Under the pieces are notes generated by a model that ran no database searches, was not told where the DNA came from, and saw only the letters and a list, made by a program, of their open reading frames with translations. The position numbers were made by a program, and so were the translations under genes. This document shows positions 7,634 through 16,364 of a DNA stretch of 64,000 bases, piece by piece; the first letter of the stretch is position 1; the number at the start of each line of letters is the position of its first letter. The DNA lies in contig VIQU02000008.1 of the NCBI GenBank assembly GCA_010206225.2, forward strand, positions 1-64,000, given 5' to 3'. The stretch is from Lachnospiraceae bacterium MD308 (GTDB lineage Bacteria; Bacillota; Clostridia; Lachnospirales; Lachnospiraceae).

Positions 7634-8368
7634 CTATTCTTTCTCATTCCCTGTCGGGAAAATCTTACCGCCGCAGGCGCTGTTCGTACAAGCCGCACAG
7701 CCCTCGCCGCATCCAACGGTTTCCGTAACCTTCTTACCCTTCTTCTTCGCATTGTTCTTTACCTTGTTCTGAAGAGCGGTAAGTCCCGCGAGTACAAGGA
7801 ATGCCCCCGGTGCAAGGATAAAAATCGTCACCGGAACATATCCTGCCTGACCGGTAGAAGCATCTGCTAACGGCAGAAGCTGGAATCCGAAGATCTTACC
7901 GGAACCGATCACCTCACGCACGATACCGATCGCCGTAAGACCTACCGTAAATCCAAGTCCCATACCGATACCGTCGAAGATAGACGGAAGCGGCGGATTC
8001 TTAGAAGCGTAGCTCTCCGCACGGCCGAGGATGATACAGTTAACAACAATCAGCGGAATATAGATTCCGAGAGAATCATAAAGACTCGGTACGAAGCCTT
8101 CCATCAAAAACTGTACCATAGTTACAAAAGATGCCACTACCACGATAAACGCCGGAATACGAAGAGAATCCGGGATAATCTTACGCAGCAGGGAAATCAT
8201 AAGGTTTGACAGCACAAGCACGACTGTCGTTGAAAGTCCCATACCAAGGCCGTTGATGGCAGATGTCGTTACCGCTAAGGTAGGACACATACCAAGCATC
8301 AGCACGAAGGTAGGATTTTCTTTAATAATACCGTTATACAAACGTTCCGTATATTGATTCATCTTCAC
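7634..8368 (-). CDS. rnfE: Electron transport complex subunit RnfE with Cys-rich tail
   Basis: A 244-residue membrane subunit, homologous to RnfA/NqrD. The core of about 205 residues has the family motifs NPTFVLMLGMCPTLAVTT and LIVVNCIILGRAE, whose cysteines match the intramembrane iron-sulfur ligands. The core is followed by a basic linker and a C-terminal tail of about 25 residues with CGEGCAACTNSACGG. That tail has five cysteines and goes beyond the usual end of RnfE; it could bind an extra metal or cluster on the cytoplasmic side. Six bases separate it from rnfG. Confidence 0.96.
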   Translation of the reverse strand: MKMNQYTERLYNGIIKENPTFVLMLGMCPTLAVTTSAINGLGMGLSTTVVLVLSNLMISLLRKIIPDSLRIPAFIVVVASFVTMVQFLMEGFVPSLYDSLGIYIPLIVVNCIILGRAESYASKNPPLPSIFDGIGMGLGFTVGLTAIGIVREVIGSGKIFGFQLLPLADASTGQAGYVPVTIFILAPGAFLVLAGLTALQNKVKNNAKKKGKKVTETVGCGEGCAACTNSACGGKIFPTGNEKE

Positions 8369-8374
8369 TACCTC

Positions 8375-8953
8375 CTAAAATGCATTCTGGAAATAACCAA
8401 GCGCCGCGTTCACAGCTCCAGTCATCGCCCTTGATGTAATGGTTGCTCCGCTTAAAGCGTCGATCGGCTCTCCGTCCCCGCCGTCCTTGGACACGTAGAA
8501 CTTCTCAGCCTGTTTGCCCTGATACTGTTCATAGAATCCTGGTTCTGTCGCTCTCATACCAAGACCTGCCGTCTCACTGATAGAAAGAATGGATACGCCG
8601 TTTACCGTGCCGTCAGCCTTGATTCCGACCGTCACCTGAATATCGCCGCCATAGCCTTCCTTATCTGTCGTCGTGATGACATAACCGTCCTCGCCGACCT
8701 TACATACCTCATCGATCGTCGCGCCTATGCCAAGCGTCTTAATCACTTCATCGGCAACCTTCGCATCAACTTCAACCTGTTCAAAGGAATCAAGATCTGC
8801 TTCTGGAAATACTGCCTGCCACGCTTCCTTTTTCGCCGCATCCTGTGCCTGCGCGATCGGGTCTTTCGTGATTTCATACACGAAGCCCAGCGCCAGTCCG
8901 GCAATCAGCGTGATAATTGTAAGAACCATTGTATTTTTCATTGTTTTACTCAT
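8375..8953 (-). CDS. rnfG: Electron transport complex subunit RnfG (FMN-binding)
   Basis: A 192-residue subunit with one N-terminal membrane anchor (residues 8-28) and an extracytoplasmic FMN-binding domain. The motif DALSGATITSRA near residue 165 carries the Thr that in RnfG/NqrC is covalently linked to FMN by the flavin transferase ApbE. No apbE gene is present in this window. The conserved segment GLGMRATEPGFYEQYQGK fits the family. The ATG overlaps the rnfD stop by one base (TAATG), implying translational coupling. Confidence 0.96.
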   Translation of the reverse strand: MSKTMKNTMVLTIITLIAGLALGFVYEITKDPIAQAQDAAKKEAWQAVFPEADLDSFEQVEVDAKVADEVIKTLGIGATIDEVCKVGEDGYVITTTDKEGYGGDIQVTVGIKADGTVNGVSILSISETAGLGMRATEPGFYEQYQGKQAEKFYVSKDGGDGEPIDALSGATITSRAMTGAVNAALGYFQNAF

Positions 8954-9903
8954 TATTTCTCTCCTCCTTTACCAAATGGTTTTGGAAGAGTAACCTTCTC
9001 GATCAGCGGAACTAAAAGGTTACTGATGATAATCGCATAGGATACGCCCTCTGCCGAACCTCCGAAAAGCCGGAACAGTCCGGTTAAGATACCAAGGAGC
9101 GCTCCGTATACATACTGACCCTTCTTCGTGATCGGAGACGTTACATAATCAGTTGCCATGAACCATGCTCCAAGCATCAGACCGCCTCCGCAAAGATGAG
9201 ACGTAATATACTGCGGATCAAAGAGACCGACATCTGATTTTGTAAACTGGCCGAAGATACCCACAAAGACTGCAAACGTAACAATGTATGTACCCGGTAT
9301 GCGAAGATCGATGATCCCCATCAGGATCAAAAAGATCGCTCCGATGATGATCGCGATGACGCTTGTCTCGCCGATGGTTCCCGGAATACGGCCGATCAGC
9401 ATATTCATGGAGTCAACCGCCTGCCCGTCCTTGAGCATCGCAAGAGGAGTCGGCCCCGACACTCCGTCATAGATAAATGTAGTCATCTGTCCCGTAAAGG
9501 AAATCAGAAGAAAACATCTTGCTCCAAGAGCCGGGTTCATAAAGTTCTGTCCCAAACCTCCGAAAAGCTGCTTTACAACTAAGATACCGAACACACTTCC
9601 CAAAGCGCCCATCCAGTACGGAGCCGTAGGCGGCATATTAAGCCCCAAGAGCAGTCCTGTGACAACCGCACTGAAATCGTTGACCGTAATCTTTTTGTGC
9701 ATTAATTTTTCATAGATGTACTCTGTAAGAACGGCAGCCAGAGTTGTAGTAACCAACATCCCCAGAGCCGGCAGTCCAAAGTTCCATACGCCGAATGCCG
9801 CTGCCGGCAAAAGCGCGATGGTAACCATAAGCATGATATTGCTTGAGGTAACTTTGGAACGTATATGTGGTGAAGATGACATCTTCAATTTGTTCTCACT
9901 CAC
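8953..9903 (-). CDS. rnfD: Electron transport complex subunit RnfD
   Basis: A 316-residue polytopic membrane protein with about eight to ten helices, the usual length for RnfD/NqrB. The segment GVSGPTPLAML near residue 150 matches the site where FMN is attached to a Thr in this family. Other conserved parts are LLLGLNMPPTAPYWM, FGGLGQNFMNPALGAR and WFMATDYVTSPIT. It provides the membrane route between the peripheral RnfC and the flavin of RnfG. It is second in the operon, 26 bases after rnfC, and overlaps rnfG by one base. Confidence 0.97.
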   Translation of the reverse strand: MSENKLKMSSSPHIRSKVTSSNIMLMVTIALLPAAAFGVWNFGLPALGMLVTTTLAAVLTEYIYEKLMHKKITVNDFSAVVTGLLLGLNMPPTAPYWMGALGSVFGILVVKQLFGGLGQNFMNPALGARCFLLISFTGQMTTFIYDGVSGPTPLAMLKDGQAVDSMNMLIGRIPGTIGETSVIAIIIGAIFLILMGIIDLRIPGTYIVTFAVFVGIFGQFTKSDVGLFDPQYITSHLCGGGLMLGAWFMATDYVTSPITKKGQYVYGALLGILTGLFRLFGGSAEGVSYAIIISNLLVPLIEKVTLPKPFGKGGEK

Positions 9904-9929
9904 GTTAATTCACCTCTTCCTCTCTTTCC

Positions 9930-11249
9930 TTATTTCTTCCTTCGATTGGCAAGGGCGATCTTTCTCATGGAACCAATCGCCTGCTTAAGCTGCCGCTTCG
10001 CCGGACATACAAAACTGCAGGAGCCGCACTCCATACATTCTAAGCCCTCATGGGCGGTAAACTTCTCCTCATCGTGATGCTCGGCATAATCCGCAAGCCT
10101 TGACGGGATCAGACGGCTCGGACAGGCGTCCACGCACCGGCCGCAGTTGATACACGCCGTAGGTTCATTGGCTGCAACCTCGTCCTTCGTAAGACAAAGG
10201 ATAGAAGAAGAAGTCTTCGTAACAGGAACATCAAGCGTATACATGGAAAATCCCATCATAGGACCTCCGGATATCATCTTCTCCGGCTCCGTCTTAAAGC
10301 CGCCTGCCGCCTGAACAATCTCTGCCTGATTCATGCCGAAGGGAACAAGGAAATTCCCCGGCGAATTAACGGCATCGCCGCTCACCGTAACGACACGCTC
10401 AATGGAGGGCTTCCCTTCCGCTACCGCACGATAGATATTGATCATCGTCTCAACGTTATCCACAACACACCCTGCATCTGCCGGAAGCATGGCCGAATTG
10501 ATGGCTCTGCCTGTCGTCGCGTAAATAAGCTGACGCTCGCCGCCCTGCGGGTACTTTGTCTTAAGAGCCATAACCTCCATACGCGGCTCATCCTTCGTAA
10601 GATCTCTCAATTTGGCAATACAATCCGGCTTATTATCCTCAACGCCGAAGATTCCCTTCGCATTGTCAAAAAGCTTCAGGACAATCTTCATACCGCCCAC
10701 AAGCTTTTCCGGCGTCTCCATCATCCTTCTATAATCAGCTGTTATATACGGTTCACACTCTGCACAGTTGGCAATAATATAATCAATCTTATCCGGCTCC
10801 TTCGGAGAAAGCTTAACCTTTGTCGGGAAACCTGCGCCGCCCATTCCTACTACGCCCGCTTCACCGATCGCGCCAAGAATCTCTTCCTTTGTAAGCTCGT
10901 CGAGCGGTTTTACTTCTTTGTACTCGACTTCCTCATACTCACCGTCATTCTCCACTACAATACTGTTCACCGTAGCGCCTGTCGGATTCATATGAGGTTC
11001 AATTGCCTTCACGGTTCCGGATACGGAAGCATAGACCGGTGCGGACACAAATCCTCCGGCTTCTGCGATCTTCTGTCCCTTAAGCACACGTTCGCCGACT
11101 TCTACGATCGGACTGGCAGGCGCACCGATATGCTGGGAAACCAGATAAACCAGATTACCCTGCGGTTTCAATTCGACAATCGCCTTATCTTTTGCCAGGC
11201 TCTTGCCGTCATCCGGGTGGATACCACCCTTAAACGTTAACAATGCCAT
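9930..11249 (-). CDS. rnfC: Electron transport complex subunit RnfC
   Basis: A 439-residue peripheral subunit with the NAD and flavin site of the Rnf complex. The start at 11249 (MALLTFKGG) is chosen because a purine-rich ribosome site (AAGGAAGGAAGG) precedes it; the longer frame to 11351 adds 34 residues that do not look like RnfC. A glycine-rich nucleotide site VGMGGAGFPTKVKL lies near residue 130. Two ferredoxin motifs, CINCGRCVDACP and CMECGSCSFVCP, lie in the last quarter. It is the first gene of the operon. A TATAGT box near 11293 on the minus strand is a plausible -10, and the rpsA terminator lies just upstream. Confidence 0.97.
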   Translation of the reverse strand: MALLTFKGGIHPDDGKSLAKDKAIVELKPQGNLVYLVSQHIGAPASPIVEVGERVLKGQKIAEAGGFVSAPVYASVSGTVKAIEPHMNPTGATVNSIVVENDGEYEEVEYKEVKPLDELTKEEILGAIGEAGVVGMGGAGFPTKVKLSPKEPDKIDYIIANCAECEPYITADYRRMMETPEKLVGGMKIVLKLFDNAKGIFGVEDNKPDCIAKLRDLTKDEPRMEVMALKTKYPQGGERQLIYATTGRAINSAMLPADAGCVVDNVETMINIYRAVAEGKPSIERVVTVSGDAVNSPGNFLVPFGMNQAEIVQAAGGFKTEPEKMISGGPMMGFSMYTLDVPVTKTSSSILCLTKDEVAANEPTACINCGRCVDACPSRLIPSRLADYAEHHDEEKFTAHEGLECMECGSCSFVCPAKRQLKQAIGSMRKIALANRRKK

Positions 11250-11376
11250 CCCTTTTTTCCTTCCTTCCTTTAATTTAACTCTTAATATACTATACAAGAA
11301 AATGCCCCATTTTTCTAGTAAATATAGACAATTCTTTGTATATTTCCGCAAACATCTTGTTGAATTTTTAACACAT

Positions 11377-11405
11377 AAAAGATAGAGACCTCACCGGCCT
11401 CTATC
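11377..11405 (-). terminator. Terminator of the rpsA operon
   Basis: Arms GATAGAGACC and GGCCTCTATC (one mismatch) form a ten-base stem. On the minus strand TTTTATG follows. It lies 33 bases past the rpsA stop and shields rnfC from read-through. Confidence 0.75.
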
Positions 11406-11437
11406 GTCTCATCTTACATATTAAAATGGCATCCGTA

Positions 11438-12541
11438 TTATTCTTCAGCCACTTCAACATCTTCCACACTTTCTGCCCCGGCCGGCTCTACAACCTCCAA
11501 GACTTTCATACTTAAGCTGATCTTTCTGTCAGCCTCATTCAGGTCTACGACCTTAGCAGTAATGATCTGACCTACAGACAATACATCTGACGGCTTATCA
11601 ACATGCGCTTTGGAAATCTGGGAAACATGAAGCAGAGCGTCCACACCCGGCGCCAGTTCAACAAACGCGCCAAAGTCTGTCATTCTTGCCACTTTTCCTT
11701 CTACCACAGTACCAACCGCATAATTCTCAGATGCATTCGCCCATGGATTCGTCTCAGGGAACTTAAGGCTCAGTGCAACCTTCGTATCATTAATATCTTT
11801 GATCAGAACCTTCAGGCTCTCTCCTACCTTAAATACCTTCTTAGGATTCTCAACACGTCCCCATGACATCTCAGAGATATGAAGAAGCCCGTCCACACCG
11901 CCTAGATCAACAAACGCGCCAAAATCCGTTACATTCTTAACAGTTCCCTCTATCGTATCACCAACCTGAAGCTTCTCAAACAGCTCTTTCTGCTTCTGCG
12001 CTCTGTCAGCCACAAGAATCTGCCTTCTGTCGCCGATGATACGGTTCCTTCTTGGATTAAACTCGCTGATCACAAACTCAATCTCCTGATCCTGATACTT
12101 GCTCAAGTCCTTTTCATAGCTGTCAGAAACAAGACTTGCAGGGATAAATACTCTGGCTTCATCGATCACAACACTCAAGCCGCCCCCGAGAATCTGAGTA
12201 ACCGGCGCTCTTAATACTTCGTGATTCTCATAAGCCTCCTTCAGTCTCTCATTACCCTTCTCTGCTACAAGCCTCTTATAAGTTAACAGCACCTGACCTT
12301 CTCCGTCATTCACCTTTAAGACTTTCACAGTTAACGGATCGCCGACGGAAACCATCGTTGTCAAGTCTGCACCCGCGTCATTCGTATACTCGCTTCTCAT
12401 GATGATACCGTCTGCCTTGTAGCCTATATTCAAGATGATTTCATCCGGTTTAACATCGATGACAGTACCATCTACAACCTCTCCATTTCTGATAGTCTTA
12501 AATGATTCGTCTAACATTTGTTCAAAAGTTAATTCTGACAT
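11438..12541 (-). CDS. rpsA: S1 RNA-binding protein, ribosomal protein S1 homologue
   Basis: A 367-residue protein with four S1 (OB-fold) repeats: VDGTVIDVKPDEIILNIGYK, the RAPVTQILGGGLSVVIDEAR repeat, IEGTVKNVTDFGAFVDLGG and VEGKVARMTDFGAFVELAPG. The C-terminus is acidic. Firmicute S1 homologues carry four repeats rather than the six of E. coli S1, and bind mRNA on the 30S subunit or act as general RNA-binding proteins. The start at 12541 (MSELTFEQM) follows GGAGG by ten bases. It overlaps the end of ispH by 20 bases in another frame. In several Clostridia IspH and S1 are one fused protein; here they are separate, overlapping genes. Confidence 0.93.
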   Translation of the reverse strand: MSELTFEQMLDESFKTIRNGEVVDGTVIDVKPDEIILNIGYKADGIIMRSEYTNDAGADLTTMVSVGDPLTVKVLKVNDGEGQVLLTYKRLVAEKGNERLKEAYENHEVLRAPVTQILGGGLSVVIDEARVFIPASLVSDSYEKDLSKYQDQEIEFVISEFNPRRNRIIGDRRQILVADRAQKQKELFEKLQVGDTIEGTVKNVTDFGAFVDLGGVDGLLHISEMSWGRVENPKKVFKVGESLKVLIKDINDTKVALSLKFPETNPWANASENYAVGTVVEGKVARMTDFGAFVELAPGVDALLHVSQISKAHVDKPSDVLSVGQIITAKVVDLNEADRKISLSMKVLEVVEPAGAESVEDVEVAEE

Positions 12542-13379
12542 AATTTTGAACCTCCTCAATTATTTTGTTGGGCGTGGATGCCCCTGCTGTGATACCTACT
12601 GATTCCACGGACCTTAATTGATTCACATTCAAATCGCCAAGTGTCTGTATGTAGTACGTATTCTCACATGCATTGCTGCATATTTCAAATAACTTCTGGG
12701 TGTTGGAGCTTTTCTTATCACCAATGACAATCATAGCCCCTGCCCTTGAAGCAATGCCGCCGGCTTCCTCCTGCCGCTCTTTTGTGGCATTACAAATCGT
12801 ATTTAAAACAATTATATCATACCCCTTTTTTGTGATAATTTCAACTAATTCTTGAAATTTATTGTAATTAAATGTCGTCTGCGATACGACACAGACCTTC
12901 CGGCTCTTTTTTTCCAGTGTAAATTCCGCTGCTTCCTCTGCATTCTGAATTACATCCACCGGCCCCTTCGCCCATCCGCGGATACCCACAACCTCAGGAT
13001 GGGAGCCGTTTCCAATAATGATGATGTGGGAACCGTTCTCACTCTCCTCTTTGACGATCCGGTGGATTTTTTTTACAAATGGACAGGTGGCGTCCACATA
13101 ACAGATTCCTTTATCATCAAGAATCCGGCACACCGCTTCCGGCACGCCGTGGGACCGAATGACGACCGTTCCCTCTGTCAGATTCTCTAATTCCTCCTGA
13201 GAATTTAAGACCGTTACCCCCTGTTCTTCCAAATCTCTGATAACCTCGTCGTTGTGAATGATCGGACCGTAAGTATAGATCTTACCTTCCTTATTCTTTT
13301 TGACTTCCTGATAGACCGTCTCAACAGCCCGCCTCACTCCAAAACAAAAACCCGCCGTCTTTGCCAGTTCAACCTGCAC
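12522..13379 (-). CDS. ispH: 4-hydroxy-3-methylbut-2-enyl diphosphate reductase (IspH/LytB)
   Basis: A 285-residue iron-sulfur enzyme catalysing the last step of the MEP isoprenoid pathway, HMBPP to IPP and DMAPP. Cluster cysteines lie in AKTAGFCFGVRRAV near the N-terminus, in CYVDATCPFVKK and in VLNTICNATKERQEE. Other family marks are TYGPIIHNDEV, VIRSHGVPE and GNGSHPEVVG. The start is a GTG at 13379 with AGGAGG eight bases upstream; the ATG further up would overlap cmk and adds non-family residues. It lies 25 bases after cmk and overlaps rpsA by 20 bases, the usual clostridial order. Confidence 0.95.
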   Translation of the reverse strand: MQVELAKTAGFCFGVRRAVETVYQEVKKNKEGKIYTYGPIIHNDEVIRDLEEQGVTVLNSQEELENLTEGTVVIRSHGVPEAVCRILDDKGICYVDATCPFVKKIHRIVKEESENGSHIIIIGNGSHPEVVGIRGWAKGPVDVIQNAEEAAEFTLEKKSRKVCVVSQTTFNYNKFQELVEIITKKGYDIIVLNTICNATKERQEEAGGIASRAGAMIVIGDKKSSNTQKLFEICSNACENTYYIQTLGDLNVNQLRSVESVGITAGASTPNKIIEEVQNYVRINF

Positions 13380-13404
13380 GTAAGATACCTCCTCGTTTTT
13401 CAGA

Positions 13405-14061
13405 TTATCCGCACAGCGCTGTGATAGCCGCCACAACTTCTTCGATCGTCATATGGGAGCTGTCTATCAGCACCGCATCCTCCGCCTGCTTGAGAGGAGC
13501 CGTCTTGCGTGTCATATCCCGCTCATCCCTCTCTGCGATATCCTTCGCGATCTCGTCAAGATTGCAAGCAATCCCTTTCTCTGTCAGTTCATCATAGCGG
13601 CGCTTCGCCCGCGTCTCTACACTGGCCGTAAGATACACCTTCACGTCCGCCTCCGGAAGTACGCATGTCCCGATATCCCTGCCGTCCATGATCACATCCT
13701 GTTCTCTCGCAAGCCCCTGCTGCAGTTCTAAAAGCTTCTTACGCACCTCCGGAACCGGCGAACTTTTCGATGCCATATTCCCGACTTCCTCGTCCCTGAG
13801 CCGGGAAGTGATATTCTGTCCGTTCAAATATACCTGCTGTACTCCGTCTTCATATCTGATCGTAACCTGCGCGTCTTCACAGGCCTCGATGATCTTATCC
13901 GTATCCTCCGCCCGAATCCCTTTGTCAAGAAAATGTATGGCAAGCCCCCTGTACATGGCTCCTGTATCTACATAAATATAACCTTTCTCTTTTGCAACCA
14001 GCTTCGCAATCGTACTTTTTCCGGCTCCTGCCGGTCCATCAATCGCTATATTATATCCCAT
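13405..14061 (-). CDS. cmk: Cytidylate kinase
   Basis: A 218-residue kinase that phosphorylates CMP and dCMP in the cytosol. The P-loop IAIDGPAGAGKSTIAK is at residues 4-19. The family segments YIYVDTGAMYRGLA, MDGRDIGTCVLPEADVKVYL and the lid region ERDERDMTRKTAPLKQAEDAV are all present. Length fits the family. It is cotranscribed with the flavoprotein upstream (17-base gap) and ispH downstream. Confidence 0.96.
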   Translation of the reverse strand: MGYNIAIDGPAGAGKSTIAKLVAKEKGYIYVDTGAMYRGLAIHFLDKGIRAEDTDKIIEACEDAQVTIRYEDGVQQVYLNGQNITSRLRDEEVGNMASKSSPVPEVRKKLLELQQGLAREQDVIMDGRDIGTCVLPEADVKVYLTASVETRAKRRYDELTEKGIACNLDEIAKDIAERDERDMTRKTAPLKQAEDAVLIDSSHMTIEEVVAAITALCG

Positions 14062-14078
14062 CTTTCATACCTCCGTTT

Positions 14079-15308
14079 TTATTCAATACTTTTTCCGGCC
14101 GCATATCCGGTTGACCACGCAATCTGCAGGTTAAACCCGCCCGTCAGCGCGTCAAGGTCCAGCACCTCGCCTGCAAAATAAATTCCTTTTATCCGTTTGG
14201 ACTCCATCGTCTTCGGGTTGATCTCTTTTGTACTGATCCCTCCTTTTGTGATGATAGCCTCGTCAAAACCTCTGAGCTTTGTAAGCGTCACCTTAAAATG
14301 TTTGATCAAATGAACAAATGCATTCCTCTCTTCTCTGGAGATCACATGAACCTTCTTCTCCGGCGGAATCCCGCTTAATTGTATCATAACCGGAACCAAT
14401 TTTGCAGGGAATAATCTTCCAACCGCATTTTTAAACTGCCGATTCTGGTTTTCTTCAAAATCCCTGAGAACCCTTCTGTGAAGCGCCTCCTCATCGAGAG
14501 CCGGTTTCAGGTCAATCTCCAGCGTCAAAGATTTTTCCATAAGTTTCCTTCCCACACGGCTGCTGGCGCTAAGCAGCAACGGCCCGCTGACGCCATAATG
14601 GGTAAATAGCATCTCCCCGAATTCCTGATAAAGCTTCTTCTGCCCGTCTCTGACTGTTACCTCTACATTTCTGAGGGACAACCCCTGAAGTTCAGATACC
14701 CAGAGTTCCTTTGTCTCAACCGGAACCAGAGATGGGATGCAAGGCCTAATCGTATGGCCCATTGTTTCTGCAAAACGATAACCGTCCCCTGTAGACCCGG
14801 TCGTTTTGTATGAAAGCCCTCCTGTCGCTACGATGCAGCAATCTCCTTCTGCTTCATTTCCATCCGTAAAAATGAGTTTCTCAAATCTTTCGCCGCGCAC
14901 TTTTATATCTTTCACTTCCGCATGTAGCTTCACCTTCACATTTCGTCTCTTGAGCTCCCGTTCAAGTCCCTTTATTACATCCGAAGAGTGATCTGAGTCC
15001 GGGAACACCCTGCCGCCTCGTTCTGTCTTCGTCGCAACGCCCGCTTTCTCAAAAAAGGCTATCACATCCTGATTCGTATAATTATAAAAACTGCTGTATA
15101 AAAATCTCGGATTGCTCACAACCGACGCAAAGAGCGTATCCATATCACAGGCATTGGTAAGATTGCATCTCCCTTTTCCTGTAATAAACAGCTTCTTTCC
15201 AAGCTTTTCATTCTTCTCATATAGAAACACTTCATTTCCGTTTTCCGCCGCCGCGATAGCCGCAAACATACCCGCAGCTCCGCCGCCTATCACTAAAACC
15301 TTACTCAT
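14079..15308 (-). CDS. NAD(P)/FAD-dependent oxidoreductase, HI0933/BaiN family
   Basis: A 409-residue flavoprotein. The N-terminal dinucleotide-binding motif VLVIGGGAAGMFAAIAAAE is followed by the family signature GRCNLTNACDMD. The C-terminus has GGISTKEINPKTMESK and GIYFAGEVLDLDALTGGFN. Members are widespread and mostly uncharacterised. One homologue, BaiN of Clostridium scindens, was reported to reduce bile-acid intermediates; that activity should not be assumed here. The start at 15308 is used because it overlaps the end of the regulator gene by eight bases and begins exactly at the Rossmann strand. Its place next to cmk and ispH is common in Clostridia. Confidence 0.9.
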   Translation of the reverse strand: MSKVLVIGGGAAGMFAAIAAAENGNEVFLYEKNEKLGKKLFITGKGRCNLTNACDMDTLFASVVSNPRFLYSSFYNYTNQDVIAFFEKAGVATKTERGGRVFPDSDHSSDVIKGLERELKRRNVKVKLHAEVKDIKVRGERFEKLIFTDGNEAEGDCCIVATGGLSYKTTGSTGDGYRFAETMGHTIRPCIPSLVPVETKELWVSELQGLSLRNVEVTVRDGQKKLYQEFGEMLFTHYGVSGPLLLSASSRVGRKLMEKSLTLEIDLKPALDEEALHRRVLRDFEENQNRQFKNAVGRLFPAKLVPVMIQLSGIPPEKKVHVISREERNAFVHLIKHFKVTLTKLRGFDEAIITKGGISTKEINPKTMESKRIKGIYFAGEVLDLDALTGGFNLQIAWSTGYAAGKSIE

Positions 15309-16233
15309 CCGCCTCTTCTCCGATTTCCAAAGGTTTTGTAAGCTCCACCTTATCTCCCAGCATGTTAAGCTCATCCTTGCTGTACACCTGATACTCGTCC
15401 CAGATATCCTCCAGCGTCTCAAGAGTCTTAATCACCTCATCCTGCTTTTTCATGCAGAGCGCAACTACAAGCGCATTGATCACGCTGAGAGGAGCCACCA
15501 GAGAGTCTACGATAGAAGCCATATCGCTCCTCGCGATCAGATTGCAGGAGGAATAAAGCGTCATAGGTGAATGAATACTGTCCGTAAGAGTAATCACCTT
15601 GGCCTTTCTGTTGCTGCAAAATTCCAGAGCCTTTAAGGTACGCATAGAGTATCTCGGGAAGCTAATGCCGATGATCACATCCCTCTCATCCACCCGGATC
15701 AGCTGTTCAAAAATCTCACTGGCGCTGTTCGTATTCACCAAGGTTACATTCTCACAGATCGGATTCAGGTAAAATGCCAGAAAACTTGCCAGAGGCGCGC
15801 AGCTCCTGATTCCGATCACATAGACCTTCCTCGCCGTAAGGATCGTCTCTACCGCCAGTTCAAAAATCTCATGGTCCATCGCCCCCAGCGTCATCTTGAT
15901 CTTATCAATATCCGACTGGAGCACGGTCGCAAGAATCTCGCCCTGACTGATCCGCCCATAAGTAACCTCCATTCGCTGAATGGAATTCAGCTTCATGCGC
16001 ACAAGCTCTCCAAGAGCCTTCTGGAATCCCGGATATCCGTCATACCCAAGCGCCATGGCAAATCTCACCACCGTGGACTCGCTGACGCCAACCTCTTCAC
16101 CCATCCTGGCCGCCGTCAAAAAAGCAGCCTTGTCATAGTCATTCCGGATAAAATCAGCAAGCTTCTTCTGCCCTTTGCTGAACCGGCTGTAGCCCTCCTC
16201 AAGTTTCCGCTGTAAATCATCGTTTTTCCCCAT
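15301..16233 (-). CDS. MurR/RpiR family transcriptional regulator
   Basis: A roughly 310-residue regulator with an N-terminal helix-turn-helix of RpiR type (FSKGQKKLADFI, then TAARMGEEVGVSESTVVRF) and a C-terminal SIS sugar-isomerase fold (KVYVIGIRSCAPLASFL, then DVIIGISFPRYSMRTL). RpiR proteins sense phosphosugars through the SIS domain. No sugar gene is next to it, so its effector and targets cannot be named. The start at 16233 is chosen because AAGGA lies upstream and the longer form adds ten odd residues. It is the first gene of the run leading to rpsA. Confidence 0.92.
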   Translation of the reverse strand: MGKNDDLQRKLEEGYSRFSKGQKKLADFIRNDYDKAAFLTAARMGEEVGVSESTVVRFAMALGYDGYPGFQKALGELVRMKLNSIQRMEVTYGRISQGEILATVLQSDIDKIKMTLGAMDHEIFELAVETILTARKVYVIGIRSCAPLASFLAFYLNPICENVTLVNTNSASEIFEQLIRVDERDVIIGISFPRYSMRTLKALEFCSNRKAKVITLTDSIHSPMTLYSSCNLIARSDMASIVDSLVAPLSVINALVVALCMKKQDEVIKTLETLEDIWDEYQVYSKDELNMLGDKVELTKPLEIGEEADE

Positions 16234-16310
16234 AGTACAATCCGTCCTTCTAAAGTTCCACATCTAATTATTATAACCGAGAGTCCCCCAACATTCAACA
16301 AATATCGTGA

Positions 16311-16354
16311 AAAAATCCCGGAACACAAGATACATCCTGCATTCCGGGATTTTT
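16311..16354 (-). terminator. Terminator of the decarboxylase operon (possibly bidirectional)
   Basis: Arms AAAAATCCCGGAA and TTCCGGGATTTTT are perfectly complementary over 13 bases with an 18-base loop. T-runs on both strands would allow function in either direction. It lies 10 bases past the oadA stop. Confidence 0.88.
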
Positions 16355-16364
16355 ATTCTGCACT

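Noticed and set aside
14079-15308. Naming this flavoprotein baiN and inferring bile-acid conversion.
   Set aside because: The family is widespread in bacteria without bile-acid pathways and no other bai gene is in the window.
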